In this document: positions 8,508-17,546 of the stretch, piece by piece
Position numbering within the stretch: the first letter of the stretch is position 1
Layout of the letters: each line of letters starts with the position of its first letter
From: Allorhodopirellula solitaria
GTDB taxonomy: Bacteria > Planctomycetota > Planctomycetia > Pirellulales > Pirellulaceae
Reading direction: 5' to 3'
Length of the DNA: 64,000 nucleotides
Assembly (NCBI RefSeq): GCF_007859855.1
Contig: NZ_SJPK01000004.1
Location: 1 to 64,000, forward strand
The notes under the pieces: model-generated
Seen by the model: only the letters and a program-made list of their open reading frames with translations
What the model was told of the DNA's origin: nothing
Databases searched by the model: none
Made by a program: the position numbers and the translations under genes

Positions 8508-10730
8508 ATGCCCCGCAAGCGACCCGCCCACGACACCGACCCTCCCGTCTCGCTGGAGCCGCGCTGGTGGACGCGTTGGAGTTTGTCGGCACAGATCCTG
8601 CTAGGGCTGCTGTTAGGTGTCTCGGCGGGCTTGTTTTTTGGCGAGATGTGTGGGCCGCTATCGATTGTGGGCGACGCGTTCGTCGGGCTGTTGCAGATGA
8701 CCGTGCTGCCCTACATCGTCGTGTCACTCGTGGCCAGCCTCGGGCGATTGTCTTTAGGGAACAGCCAGCGTTTGGTGAAAATCGGTGGCGCGGTCCTGGT
8801 GGTGCTCTGGGCAATCACGCTGGGCGTGGTCGCGATCCTGCCCAGTGTGTTTCCTGACTGGCGATCGGGATCCTTCTTCAGTACCGCGATGATCGAGACG
8901 CCAGCAGAGGTCGGTCTGGTATCGTACTTCATACCTGCGAACATTTTCTCTGCCCTGGCTGCCAATCATGTCCCAGCGATCGTGCTCTTTAGCCTCTGCG
9001 TGGGGCTAACTCTCTCGAAGGTCCCCCAGCGAGAAAAACTTCTCGATTTGCTCGATATTTGCGCAGCGGCGTTGATTCGCATCAGCAGTTTGGTGACACG
9101 TTTAGCCCCCATCGGCATTTTCGCCATTGCCGCGAGTACGGCGGGGACGTTGTCGCTCAACGAGGTCAGCCGATTGCAGGTTTATCTGGTGGCCTACACG
9201 GGAGGTGCGGTGTTCATGACCTTCCTCGTCATGCCACTGTTGGTCTCCACGCTGACGCCGTTTTCCTATCGGGATGTCATGCATGTGGTGAAGGAACCTA
9301 TGCTGACGGCGTTCGCGACGGGCAAGCTGATGATTGTTTTGCCCATGTTGATCGACAACACAGAACGATTGCTCCGTCACCACCCAATCGACAATGGTTC
9401 TGGGCAGTCGCCGCCCTCGAGTGCTCTGTATGGCGTCGCCTATGCGTTTCCTCACGTCGGGAAGCTGCTGAGCCTCCTGTTCATCTTCTTCGCTGCGTGG
9501 TTTGTGGGAACGCCTATTAAAGCGAGCGCGTATCCCAGCCTTTTAAGCAGCGGACTGTTCGCATATTTCGGCGGTCCCATCGTGGCGATCCCCTACCTGT
9601 TGGACCGCATGCATTTGCCGCATGACATGTTCCAGCTCTTCTTGGTCTCCGGGGTCTACGGTGAGCGAGTGGGTGACGCTGTCGGTGCGATGCATCTGTG
9701 TACGCTAAGCCTGCTATCGATCGCGGGTCTGAATCACGCGATCCAGTTCCAGCCACTGCGTTTGGGTAAGGGTGCCTTGGCGGTGGCGGTCTCGGGAATC
9801 TTGATCCTGTTCGCCACGGGCGCAGCGCTGAAGCATTTCGTTGCAGCTGCCGAAGATCGCGCGGACATGCTTGGTCGCATTCAATTGCTTGAGAGACCTG
9901 TCGAGAATGTTGTCATTGGAGATCCTGGGCCCAATCCAGAGCCACTTTTGCCCAATGAATCTCTGTTGGAGCGTATCCAACGGCGTGGGGTCCTGCGCGT
10001 TGGATACAACGAAGATAAAGTACCGTTTGCCTTTTTCAACATGCGTCATCAACTCGTTGGGTACGACATCAACATGGCGCATTCGCTTGCACGGGATCTA
10101 GGTGTGACCCTGGAGTTCGTTCGCTTTCACCGGCCCACCCTTCCGGATCAACTCGCCGCGGATCATTTCGATATCGTGATGTCCGGTCTGGTGGGAACCT
10201 TTCAGCGTGCCCAGACCATGCAGCATTCCAAGAGCTATTTGGATGTCAATCTGGCGTTCGCCGTCGCGGACTATCGATCCCAAGAAATAAGCAGTTTGAA
10301 GGCAGTCCGAGCCCTCCGCGGTTTTCGGATCGGTGTGGTTGATCTGAGCCGCGATTTTGCTGATCGCGTCCAGGCGACAATCCCCAACGCAACGTTGGTC
10401 GAAGTGAAACGCTATCGAGATTTCTTCACCGCCAAGGATGAATCCATCGACGCGTTGCTGATTAGCGCCGAGAGTGGCTCCGCATTCACGCTGATGTATC
10501 CCCACTATGAAGTCGTGATCCCCGAGGGGCTGAAGGTTCAGCTGCCACTGTTTTATGGCATCGCCCATCAGGACACCGAGATGCGGGAGTTACTCGATCA
10601 CTGGATCACACTGCGGCAACGCGATGGGACGGCCAAGGAGTACTACGACCACTGGGTGCTCGGTAAAACGCCCACAGAGCACCAGCCCCGGTGGTCGATT
10701 ATCCGTGACGTGCTGCACTGGATCGACTGA
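8508..10730 (+). CDS. Divergent GltP-like (SDF/DAACS) domain fused to family-3 solute-binding domain
   Basis: A 740-residue two-part protein. Residues about 25-415 form a membrane domain of the dicarboxylate/glutamate:cation symporter (DAACS) type, seen in LLGLLLGVSAGLFFG, LLQMTVLPYIVVSLVASLG and VGDAVGAMH. A further membrane helix lies at 422-446. Residues about 485-725 form a family-3 amino-acid-binding domain (RRGVLRVGYNEDKVPFAFFN, GYDINMAHSLARDLGV, FDIVMSG). The serine-rich motif expected in hairpin 1 is replaced by FATGKLMIVLP (269-279) and the NMDGT motif of helix 7 by FPHVGK (314-319). Transport may therefore be altered, and a sensor or transceptor role is possible. It is 26 bp after the Cys-rich gene. 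Confidence 0.82.
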   Translation: MPRKRPAHDTDPPVSLEPRWWTRWSLSAQILLGLLLGVSAGLFFGEMCGPLSIVGDAFVGLLQMTVLPYIVVSLVASLGRLSLGNSQRLVKIGGAVLVVLWAITLGVVAILPSVFPDWRSGSFFSTAMIETPAEVGLVSYFIPANIFSALAANHVPAIVLFSLCVGLTLSKVPQREKLLDLLDICAAALIRISSLVTRLAPIGIFAIAASTAGTLSLNEVSRLQVYLVAYTGGAVFMTFLVMPLLVSTLTPFSYRDVMHVVKEPMLTAFATGKLMIVLPMLIDNTERLLRHHPIDNGSGQSPPSSALYGVAYAFPHVGKLLSLLFIFFAAWFVGTPIKASAYPSLLSSGLFAYFGGPIVAIPYLLDRMHLPHDMFQLFLVSGVYGERVGDAVGAMHLCTLSLLSIAGLNHAIQFQPLRLGKGALAVAVSGILILFATGAALKHFVAAAEDRADMLGRIQLLERPVENVVIGDPGPNPEPLLPNESLLERIQRRGVLRVGYNEDKVPFAFFNMRHQLVGYDINMAHSLARDLGVTLEFVRFHRPTLPDQLAADHFDIVMSGLVGTFQRAQTMQHSKSYLDVNLAFAVADYRSQEISSLKAVRALRGFRIGVVDLSRDFADRVQATIPNATLVEVKRYRDFFTAKDESIDALLISAESGSAFTLMYPHYEVVIPEGLKVQLPLFYGIAHQDTEMRELLDHWITLRQRDGTAKEYYDHWVLGKTPTEHQPRWSIIRDVLHWID

Positions 10731-11094
10731 GCGATATCGAATTCGTTGGGTTTCGTGGGTTCGTGCTTTTTGAAATCCCACGTTTGACAATCGCCCGTGA
10801 CCTGCTACGATAATCCGGTATCGGTATAATGCAGCGATCGTACGGGTCGCAAGGAGATGCCGGCCCCACCCCCCATTTCCGGTTCAGGTTCGCTGTTGTG
10901 CGAGTCTGGCCCGCCCCACCTCCCAATCATTTGTTTCTCGCCTACGCAAAGAGCTGCTCGCCAGCGACAGGCGGGCGTCCCGACAAATCCCACCTCGCGT
11001 TTCAGTCGAAAATTCATAGCAGCGGTCCTTGGTGTTCGCTGGGCAGTTTTCGCTGGAAACTTCACTTCACGCTCTTTCTGAGGAGCCGACAGCC
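10731..11094 (+). other. Intergenic leader of the DUF1501 operon
   Basis: This 364-base gap holds the promoter listed separately at 10784-10811 and a transcribed leader of roughly 270 bases. The DUF1501 start at 11095 has a good ribosome site, AGGAG at 11081-11085. No credible small gene is visible on either strand. Confidence 0.5.
10784..10811 (+). promoter_or_regulatory. Sigma-70-type promoter of the DUF1501 operon
   Basis: A perfect TTGACA box (10784-10789) is followed after 16 bases by TACGAT (10806-10811); GATAAT at 10809-10814 is an alternative -10. It points at the DUF1501 gene, 284 bases downstream. Confidence 0.6.
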
Positions 11095-12414
11095 ATGTTG
11101 TGTCAAGGAAACCCATTGACCCAGTCAGGTCAATTTGGACGCCGCGGTTTTTTAATGGCCGGTGCGGCCGGAGGCCTGGGATTGTCGCTGCCTGATTTGC
11201 TGATGAGGCAAGCTGCAGCGGAGATGAAGCAGTATGACTTCATCAAGGCCCGCGCCAAAAGCGTGATTCACATTTTCCTGCCGGGCGGTTTGGCTCAGCA
11301 GGAGTCGTTTGACCCGAAGCCCTATAGCCCGCTGGAATACCGGGGGGAGTTGGGGACAACGAAAACGAATACGGGCGAAGTGTTCTGTAATTCGATACCC
11401 AAGTTGGCTCAGCACGCAGATAAGTATTGCGTGATTCGCAGTATGACGCACGGCGAGGCGGCCCATGAGCGGGGTACGCACAATATGTTCACTGGCTACA
11501 AGCCGAGCCCGGCGTTGCAGTATCCCTGTTTCGGGTCGGTGGTCAGCCATGAGTATGGCCCGCGAAACAACATGCCCGCTTATATCTGCATCCCTAACGT
11601 GCCCAACGAATTTGCTGGGACTGGATATTTGCCCAGTAGCTACGGTGGTTTTGCGCTCGGCGCCGATCCGGCCCGTGACAATTTCCAAGTGCGTGATTTG
11701 AATCTCGCTGGCGGCGTCGATGCGGAGCGTTTTGCTCGCCGCAAGGAGGCTCTCGAGCGGATTAATCAGCGGTTTGTCTCGTCGACGACGGCCGACAACG
11801 TCGGTGCCATGAATACGTTCTACGAGCGGGCCTATGATCTGCTCGATACGCCGTCCGCCAAAGAAGCCTTCGATCTCTCGAAGGAAGATGACAAGATGCG
11901 TGACCGCTACGGTCGCAATCAAGCCGGGGCGCGGATGCTGATGGCTCGGCGATTGGTGGAAGCTGGGTCGCGCTTGGTCACGCTGACCTATGGCGGCTGG
12001 GATATGCATACCAATATCACTAGCGGCATCAAGAACTCGATGCCGGCGCTCGATCAAGGTCTCTCGGTGCTGCTCGAGGATCTCACGGAGCGAGGCATGC
12101 TCGACGAGACCCTCGTGATGGTCACCAGTGAGTTCGGGCGTACGCCGAAGATCAACAACGACGCCGGTCGCGATCACTGGCCGAAGGTGTTCAGTGTGAT
12201 GCTGGCCGGGGGCGGAATCAAAGGCGGCATGATTCATGGTGCCTCCGATGCCACTGCAACGGAACCGGAGATTGATCCGGTGTCTCCCGCTGATTTGGCA
12301 TCGACGATGTACCACCTGCTGGGCATCGTCTCGGATAAAGAGCTGATGGCTCCCGGTGGCCGGCCTATCGAAATCGTTGATGGCGGCAAGCTGATCAAGG
12401 ACATCATTAGCTAG
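11095..12414 (+). CDS. DUF1501 family exported protein (sulfatase-like fold)
   Basis: A 439-residue protein. The ATG at 11095 is preceded by AGGAG at a 9-base distance and is preferred over an upstream TTG. The N-terminus carries a twin-arginine-type signal (RRGFLMAGAAGGLGLSLPDLL), so it is probably exported folded by the Tat system. Motifs typical of DUF1501 include IHIFLPGGLAQQESFDPKP, MTHGEAAHERGTHNMFTGY, LTYGGWDMHTN and VMVTSEFGRTPKIN. The family is abundant in Planctomycetes, belongs to the alkaline-phosphatase/sulfatase-like superfamily, and is usually paired with DUF1549/DUF1553 proteins. Its substrate is unknown. It is the first gene of a four-gene run to 19556. Confidence 0.88.
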   Translation: MLCQGNPLTQSGQFGRRGFLMAGAAGGLGLSLPDLLMRQAAAEMKQYDFIKARAKSVIHIFLPGGLAQQESFDPKPYSPLEYRGELGTTKTNTGEVFCNSIPKLAQHADKYCVIRSMTHGEAAHERGTHNMFTGYKPSPALQYPCFGSVVSHEYGPRNNMPAYICIPNVPNEFAGTGYLPSSYGGFALGADPARDNFQVRDLNLAGGVDAERFARRKEALERINQRFVSSTTADNVGAMNTFYERAYDLLDTPSAKEAFDLSKEDDKMRDRYGRNQAGARMLMARRLVEAGSRLVTLTYGGWDMHTNITSGIKNSMPALDQGLSVLLEDLTERGMLDETLVMVTSEFGRTPKINNDAGRDHWPKVFSVMLAGGGIKGGMIHGASDATATEPEIDPVSPADLASTMYHLLGIVSDKELMAPGGRPIEIVDGGKLIKDIIS

Positions 12415-12463
12415 CTTCTTTCCGCCGGACACCCCGCCACACTTTCCACACAGGCCATTTGTC

Positions 12464-14971
12464 ATGCGTCGATCTTCTGTTCTGCACCGCTGCTCGGACC
12501 GCTGGGCGCGGCGAGTCACTGCGATTGCTTTCATTGCTTTGTGGGCTGTCGCGGTTCCCGCTGACGCAGCGTTTCCCGTCGTGACCTACCATCAGCCGCT
12601 CGGTGTGACCCGCGGTGGCGAGGCCACGGTGGTGCTCAAGGGCGCGCGTCTCACCGATGCGAGTGGCGTGTTGTTCGATCAGCCCGGGGTAGAGGTTGTC
12701 GAGGTGAAGCCCGTCGACGACAAGTCCGTTGAGCTCACCGTCAAAACCGAAGCCGGTTTGGCGCCCGGTCGATATTCCTTTCGCTTGGTCACCAGCAGCG
12801 GTGTGAGCAATCTTCGTTTCCTCAGTGTCGGTGCGATGCCGATCGTCGAAGAGGTCGAGCCAAATAACGACTTTAGTGATCCTCAAGACATTGAAATGGA
12901 CCGTACGGTCGAAGGTAACGTTGACCGCGAAGACGTGGATTGTTTTCGGGTCTCCTTGAAGGCGGGCCAGAAGCTGACGGTCGAGATTGAGGGTATTCGC
13001 CAGCGATCGGACCTTCGCAACCGCGACATCCTCGATCCCTACATCGCGATCCTCAATGACCAGCGTTTCGAAGTTGCCGTCAGCGACGATTCGATGCTGT
13101 TGCAGCAAGACGGCGTCTGTTCGTTCACCCCAGAAGAAGATGGTCAGTACACGGTGCTGGTGCGGGATAGCTCGTTCTTAGGGCAACGCGACGTCTGCCG
13201 ATATCGCTTGCATGTGGGATCATTCCCCCGGCCCACCACGGTGATTCCATCGGGCGGTGTTCAAGGCGACGTTCTGCAGGCGAAGTTGATCGACATCGAC
13301 GGGACGGTTACCGACGCGTCGCTGCAGTTGCCTACCGACCTCATCGATCCGGCAAACAAGTCCGCGACACCGACGCAGCCCTACTCGGTGGTCACGGAGG
13401 ATGAGTCCGGCGTTTCGCCGTCGCCGAACTGGATCCGTGTGGGCAATCTGCCCATTGTGAACGAGACCGAGCCCAATAATGACCATCGCAAAGCGCCTGT
13501 CTGTTCTGTGCCCGCGTTGCTGTGCGGTGTTATTGACGAGCCCGGTGATTTCGATTGCTTTGCATTTGATTGCAAAAAGGGTGAGCAGTTTCGTGTCCGA
13601 CTGTATGCCCGCGAGACTCTGCGTTCACCGCTCGACGGTGTGATGAATGTGTTCGATGCCAATGGGAAGTCACTTAAAAGCAGTGACGATAGTGGCGGTA
13701 AGCCCGATGGGGTCTTTGACTTCACCGCCGCAAGCGACTCCCAGCACACGATCCGAATCTACGATCACCTTCGGGGCGGCAGTCCTCTGCATAACTATCT
13801 AATCGAAGTCAGCCACCTCGAACCCAGTTTTCAGCTCGGCCTGAAGGAGCTTCGTCGCGACGAAGCGATGGTGGTGCCCGTCCCTGTTGGCGGTCATGGT
13901 GCGATGGTCATCCAGGCTAAGCGAAACCGATTCAATGAGGAGTTTGAGTTGGCACTCGACGGCTTGCCTGCAGGGGTGACCGCTCAAACATATCCGATGC
14001 CAGCCGGCCGGGTGGAGATTCCTGTCGTGCTCAGCGCCGCTACCGATGCGAAGTTGATCGGTTCGTTCTTCGACGTCCGCGGCAAGGGAAAGCTGGGCGA
14101 CGGTGAGCTCACTTCCAACCTCGAGCAGTACCACAAGATTGTACTCGGTCAAAATCGACGTCCGATGTTGGATCATACGACTTCTCAAGCCGCGATGGCT
14201 GTCTGTGAAGCGATGCCGTTCTCGGTCGAGTTGGTTCAACCCAAGACCCCTATCCTTCGTCGCGGTTCGAAGGAACTCGTGGTTCGGATCAAGCGAGATG
14301 AAGGATTTGAAGGTGCGGTCTCTTTCAAAACTCTTTACAACCCGCCGGGCGTGGGCGTCAATAATAGTCGCAAGATCGATAAGGGAGCGAACGAGACGAG
14401 TATCCCGATCACTGCCAATAGCAACGCCGCCTTGGGGTCCTGGCCGATGATCATGCAGGTCAGTTACGGCACGAAATTGGGTACGCAAACAGTCGCGACC
14501 GCACCCATCATGTTAGATGTCGAGGATGCTGTGTTTGATTATTCCTTTCCGCGGGCTGCCGCTGAGACGGGCCAGGAAATGGACCTCGCTGTCACGTTGG
14601 AAAAGACCCGAGATATTGCCGGGGAAATCGAAGTTCAGCTGGTAGGGCTTCCCAACGGAGTCACCTGTGATGCCCCGGTGCAGAAAGCGAGCTTGGAAAG
14701 CACGTCAGTCATATTCCCGTTGACCATCGCTGCGGACGCCAAGACCGGCAAGCACAAAACGCTCAATGTGCAGACCCGCATCCGCCGTGACGGGGAGACC
14801 ATGATCCAGACCGATGGGACGGGGGAAATTCGGATTGACAAACCGATTGTCAAGAAAGAACCCACTGCTCAGCCAGAGAAGAAGGCGGAGCCCGCTGCCC
14901 CGCCAGCCAAGAAACCGGAAAAGCCGCTTAGCCGACTCGAACAGCTTCGCCTTGAAAAGGAATCCTCATGA
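12464..14971 (+). CDS. Secreted PPC-domain repeat protein
   Basis: An 835-residue protein with a signal peptide (about residues 1-36, ending ADA). It contains at least two pre-peptidase C-terminal (PPC) type beta-sandwich domains, each introduced by a VEPNNDFSDPQDI or TEPNNDHRKAP motif (near residues 130 and 340) and an acidic DVDCFRVSLKAG or DFDCFAFDCKKG strand. Further Ig-like regions follow. The tail from about residue 795 is Lys/Pro/Ala-rich and probably disordered. PPC domains bind substrates or other proteins outside the cell. The stop overlaps the next start by 4 bp (ATGA), so translation is coupled to the DUF1549/DUF1553 gene. Confidence 0.78.
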   Translation: MRRSSVLHRCSDRWARRVTAIAFIALWAVAVPADAAFPVVTYHQPLGVTRGGEATVVLKGARLTDASGVLFDQPGVEVVEVKPVDDKSVELTVKTEAGLAPGRYSFRLVTSSGVSNLRFLSVGAMPIVEEVEPNNDFSDPQDIEMDRTVEGNVDREDVDCFRVSLKAGQKLTVEIEGIRQRSDLRNRDILDPYIAILNDQRFEVAVSDDSMLLQQDGVCSFTPEEDGQYTVLVRDSSFLGQRDVCRYRLHVGSFPRPTTVIPSGGVQGDVLQAKLIDIDGTVTDASLQLPTDLIDPANKSATPTQPYSVVTEDESGVSPSPNWIRVGNLPIVNETEPNNDHRKAPVCSVPALLCGVIDEPGDFDCFAFDCKKGEQFRVRLYARETLRSPLDGVMNVFDANGKSLKSSDDSGGKPDGVFDFTAASDSQHTIRIYDHLRGGSPLHNYLIEVSHLEPSFQLGLKELRRDEAMVVPVPVGGHGAMVIQAKRNRFNEEFELALDGLPAGVTAQTYPMPAGRVEIPVVLSAATDAKLIGSFFDVRGKGKLGDGELTSNLEQYHKIVLGQNRRPMLDHTTSQAAMAVCEAMPFSVELVQPKTPILRRGSKELVVRIKRDEGFEGAVSFKTLYNPPGVGVNNSRKIDKGANETSIPITANSNAALGSWPMIMQVSYGTKLGTQTVATAPIMLDVEDAVFDYSFPRAAAETGQEMDLAVTLEKTRDIAGEIEVQLVGLPNGVTCDAPVQKASLESTSVIFPLTIAADAKTGKHKTLNVQTRIRRDGETMIQTDGTGEIRIDKPIVKKEPTAQPEKKAEPAAPPAKKPEKPLSRLEQLRLEKESS

Positions 14972-17535
14972 TCCGATCTCATCATCTCCTTGCCGAGCCA
15001 GTCCCCGGTCGCCTCTCGCGAACGCCAGTCGTGACCGCTGCTCATCGGGCAGGTTCGCTGGCAACGTGGGGCATGCTGTATGTGGTCGCCATCGGTGCCT
15101 GCATCCTTGCTTCGCACGCGGCGGACGCCGCATCTCCGGACGCGCCCGTTGCCCATCCAGACCCACTCAAGTCGGTGGCGTTGGATGTCTACCCCGAGGC
15201 GATTTCACTGAATTCCGGCGATGATTTCCAGACGATTGTGGCCGTTCTAAGGCGTGATGATGGGGTGACGCTCGACGTCACTGATCAAGTCCGCTGGTCG
15301 CTCAAAGACGCGTCGCTGGCAGAGATTGACGGGCACACTCTGCGTCCTCTCGCCGATGGCAAAACCGTCTTGGCGGGGCACTACGAGGACGCACTCGTAG
15401 AAGTCGAAGTCAGTGTAGAGAATGCTGCGACCCATCCACCGGTGAGTTTCGCTAAAGACGTGATGCCAGTCCTGACGCGGTCGGGATGCAATACCGGGTC
15501 CTGCCATGGAGCGGCTCGGGGCAAGGATGGTTTTGGCTTGAGTCTGTTCGGATTCGATCCGCAGGGCGACTATCAACGCATCACCCGTGAGATCGGGGTG
15601 CGGCGAATCAATCTAGCGGTTCCCTCCGAGAGCTTGCTGCTCAAGAAAGCCACCGGTGCGGTACCGCACACCGGAGGCAAGTTGTTCGATACGCAGAGCG
15701 ACTACTACGCGACACTGCTGAAGTGGTTGCAGGCAGGGGCTGTCAATGACAAGAAGGATTCACCGCCACCAGCTGTTAGTTCGGTCGCGATCTTTCCACC
15801 GCAAGCCGTGCTCGAGGGTGACGCAGCGACGCAGCGGATGGTAGCCGTCGCGACTTACGCCGACGGGACCACACGTGACCTCAGCCGACTCGCAGCTTTT
15901 TCGACAAACAACGCTCCCGTTGCCTCGATCGAGCAGGACGGCGTCGTCACCGCCGGGGCTCGCGGCGAGGCGTTCGTGATGGCGCGTTTTGATACGCACA
16001 CCGTCGGTAGCCAAATTCTCACCCTGCCGGCCGATCTGAAGTACACGCCGCCTGAACCCCAGCCAGGAAACTACGTCGATGAACTCGTCGACAAGAAACT
16101 GCAGCAACTTCGGCTCGTTCCCAGTGGACCATGCACCGACGATGAGTTTATTCGGCGGGTGACCATCGACATCACAGGGTTGCTGCCCACCGAGGAGGAA
16201 ACTCTGCGTTTTACTAGTGATCCAGCGCCGGACAAACGCGAGGCACTTGTTGATCAACTGCTCGAGAAGAAAGAGTTCAGTGAGATCTGGGCATTGAAGT
16301 TTGCGCAGCTGCTGATGATCAAGAGCAGCAACGTCGTCAGTAAAAAGTCAGCTCTGCTGTATGCCAGTTGGTTGACGGATCAGTTCGCCCGCAACGTACC
16401 CATCAATGAGATGGTGCACGATATTCTCACGAGCACCGGGGGGACTTTCGGCGAACCCGCAACGAATTTTTACGAAATCGAACGCGACACGCTGAAGACC
16501 TCGGAGAACGTGGCGCAGGTTTTCATGGGCATTCGAACGCAGTGTACTCAATGCCACAATCATCCGTTCGATCGCTGGACGATGGACGACTACTACGGCT
16601 TCGCCGCGTTCTTCGCACAGGTTGGTCGCAAACAGGCGGAGGACTATCGCGAAAAGATCGTCTACAACCGCTTTAGCGGCGAAACCAAACATCCTGTTAC
16701 CAACCAAACGGTGGCGCCGAAGTTCCTCGGTGGTTCCACGCCCGAAACCAAAGGCAAGGATCGACGCGAGGTGCTGGCCGATTGGTTAGTTTCCACGGAG
16801 AACCCGTACTTTGCCTCCAGCATCGCCAACCGGGTGTGGGCCCATTACATGGGTGTCGGCATCATCGCTCCTGTTGACGATATTCGCGTCAGCAATCCAG
16901 CGACGAACCCGGAGTTGCTCGACCGACTCGGCGAGAAGTTGGTTGAGTACAACTATGACTTCCGGAAGCTGGTGCGTGATATTTGTCTCAGTCGTGCGTA
17001 CTCGCGCAGTAGTCACGCTAATGAATCCAATGCTCACGACACCCGCAACTACGCTCACGCGGTGATCCGCCGCGTCCCTGCCGAGAGTCTTCTCGATTGT
17101 CTCTGCCAAGTCACGCAGTCGCCCGAGAAGTTCAGCGGTCTGCCACTGGGCAGTCGAGCTGTTCAAATTGCCGATGGAGCCGTCTCGAATTACTTCTTGA
17201 CGACCTTTGGGCGTTCACCGCGTACGACGGTCTGTGACGCCGAAGCGAGCACATCGCCCTCGTTGTCGCAGGCACTGCATCTGCTCAACGGACAATCCGT
17301 CCACAGCAAGATCGTCCGCAGCAAGGTGATCCAGAAGTGGCTCGAGGAAGAGAAGCTCAGTCACGACGAAGTTCTCGACCGGATCTATCTGCGATCACTC
17401 AGTCGACTGCCCGACGATTCCGAGCGGGAAGCCACTCAAGAGATGCTCGCCGCTGAAGGCGCCAATGCCACGCAAGTGTTGGAGGACGTTTTCTGGGCGG
17501 TGCTCAACGGCCGTGAGTTTGTTTTCAATCACTAA
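14968..17535 (+). CDS. DUF1549/DUF1553 protein with Big2-type domain and haem c-like motifs
   Basis: An 855-residue exported protein (hydrophobic signal about 33-52). An N-terminal beta domain is followed by a C-x4-C-H motif (CNTGSCH, 174-180), a bacterial Ig-like Big2-type domain (about 268-350), a DUF1549 (PSCyt2) domain (about 365-560) with a CTQCH motif (526-530), and a DUF1553 (PSD1) domain (about 610-850). CxxCH implies covalent haem c, so a periplasmic redox or polymer-processing role is likely, though no member has a proven reaction that I know. Translation is coupled to the PPC gene upstream, and the WD40 gene starts 11 bp after its stop. Confidence 0.85.
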   Translation: MIRSHHLLAEPVPGRLSRTPVVTAAHRAGSLATWGMLYVVAIGACILASHAADAASPDAPVAHPDPLKSVALDVYPEAISLNSGDDFQTIVAVLRRDDGVTLDVTDQVRWSLKDASLAEIDGHTLRPLADGKTVLAGHYEDALVEVEVSVENAATHPPVSFAKDVMPVLTRSGCNTGSCHGAARGKDGFGLSLFGFDPQGDYQRITREIGVRRINLAVPSESLLLKKATGAVPHTGGKLFDTQSDYYATLLKWLQAGAVNDKKDSPPPAVSSVAIFPPQAVLEGDAATQRMVAVATYADGTTRDLSRLAAFSTNNAPVASIEQDGVVTAGARGEAFVMARFDTHTVGSQILTLPADLKYTPPEPQPGNYVDELVDKKLQQLRLVPSGPCTDDEFIRRVTIDITGLLPTEEETLRFTSDPAPDKREALVDQLLEKKEFSEIWALKFAQLLMIKSSNVVSKKSALLYASWLTDQFARNVPINEMVHDILTSTGGTFGEPATNFYEIERDTLKTSENVAQVFMGIRTQCTQCHNHPFDRWTMDDYYGFAAFFAQVGRKQAEDYREKIVYNRFSGETKHPVTNQTVAPKFLGGSTPETKGKDRREVLADWLVSTENPYFASSIANRVWAHYMGVGIIAPVDDIRVSNPATNPELLDRLGEKLVEYNYDFRKLVRDICLSRAYSRSSHANESNAHDTRNYAHAVIRRVPAESLLDCLCQVTQSPEKFSGLPLGSRAVQIADGAVSNYFLTTFGRSPRTTVCDAEASTSPSLSQALHLLNGQSVHSKIVRSKVIQKWLEEEKLSHDEVLDRIYLRSLSRLPDDSEREATQEMLAAEGANATQVLEDVFWAVLNGREFVFNH

Positions 17536-17546
17536 GATTATCCACC

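Noticed and set aside
11152-12534. 460-residue minus-strand frame opposite the DUF1501 gene
   Set aside because: Shadow frame; no recognisable motifs, while the plus strand carries clear DUF1501 signatures.
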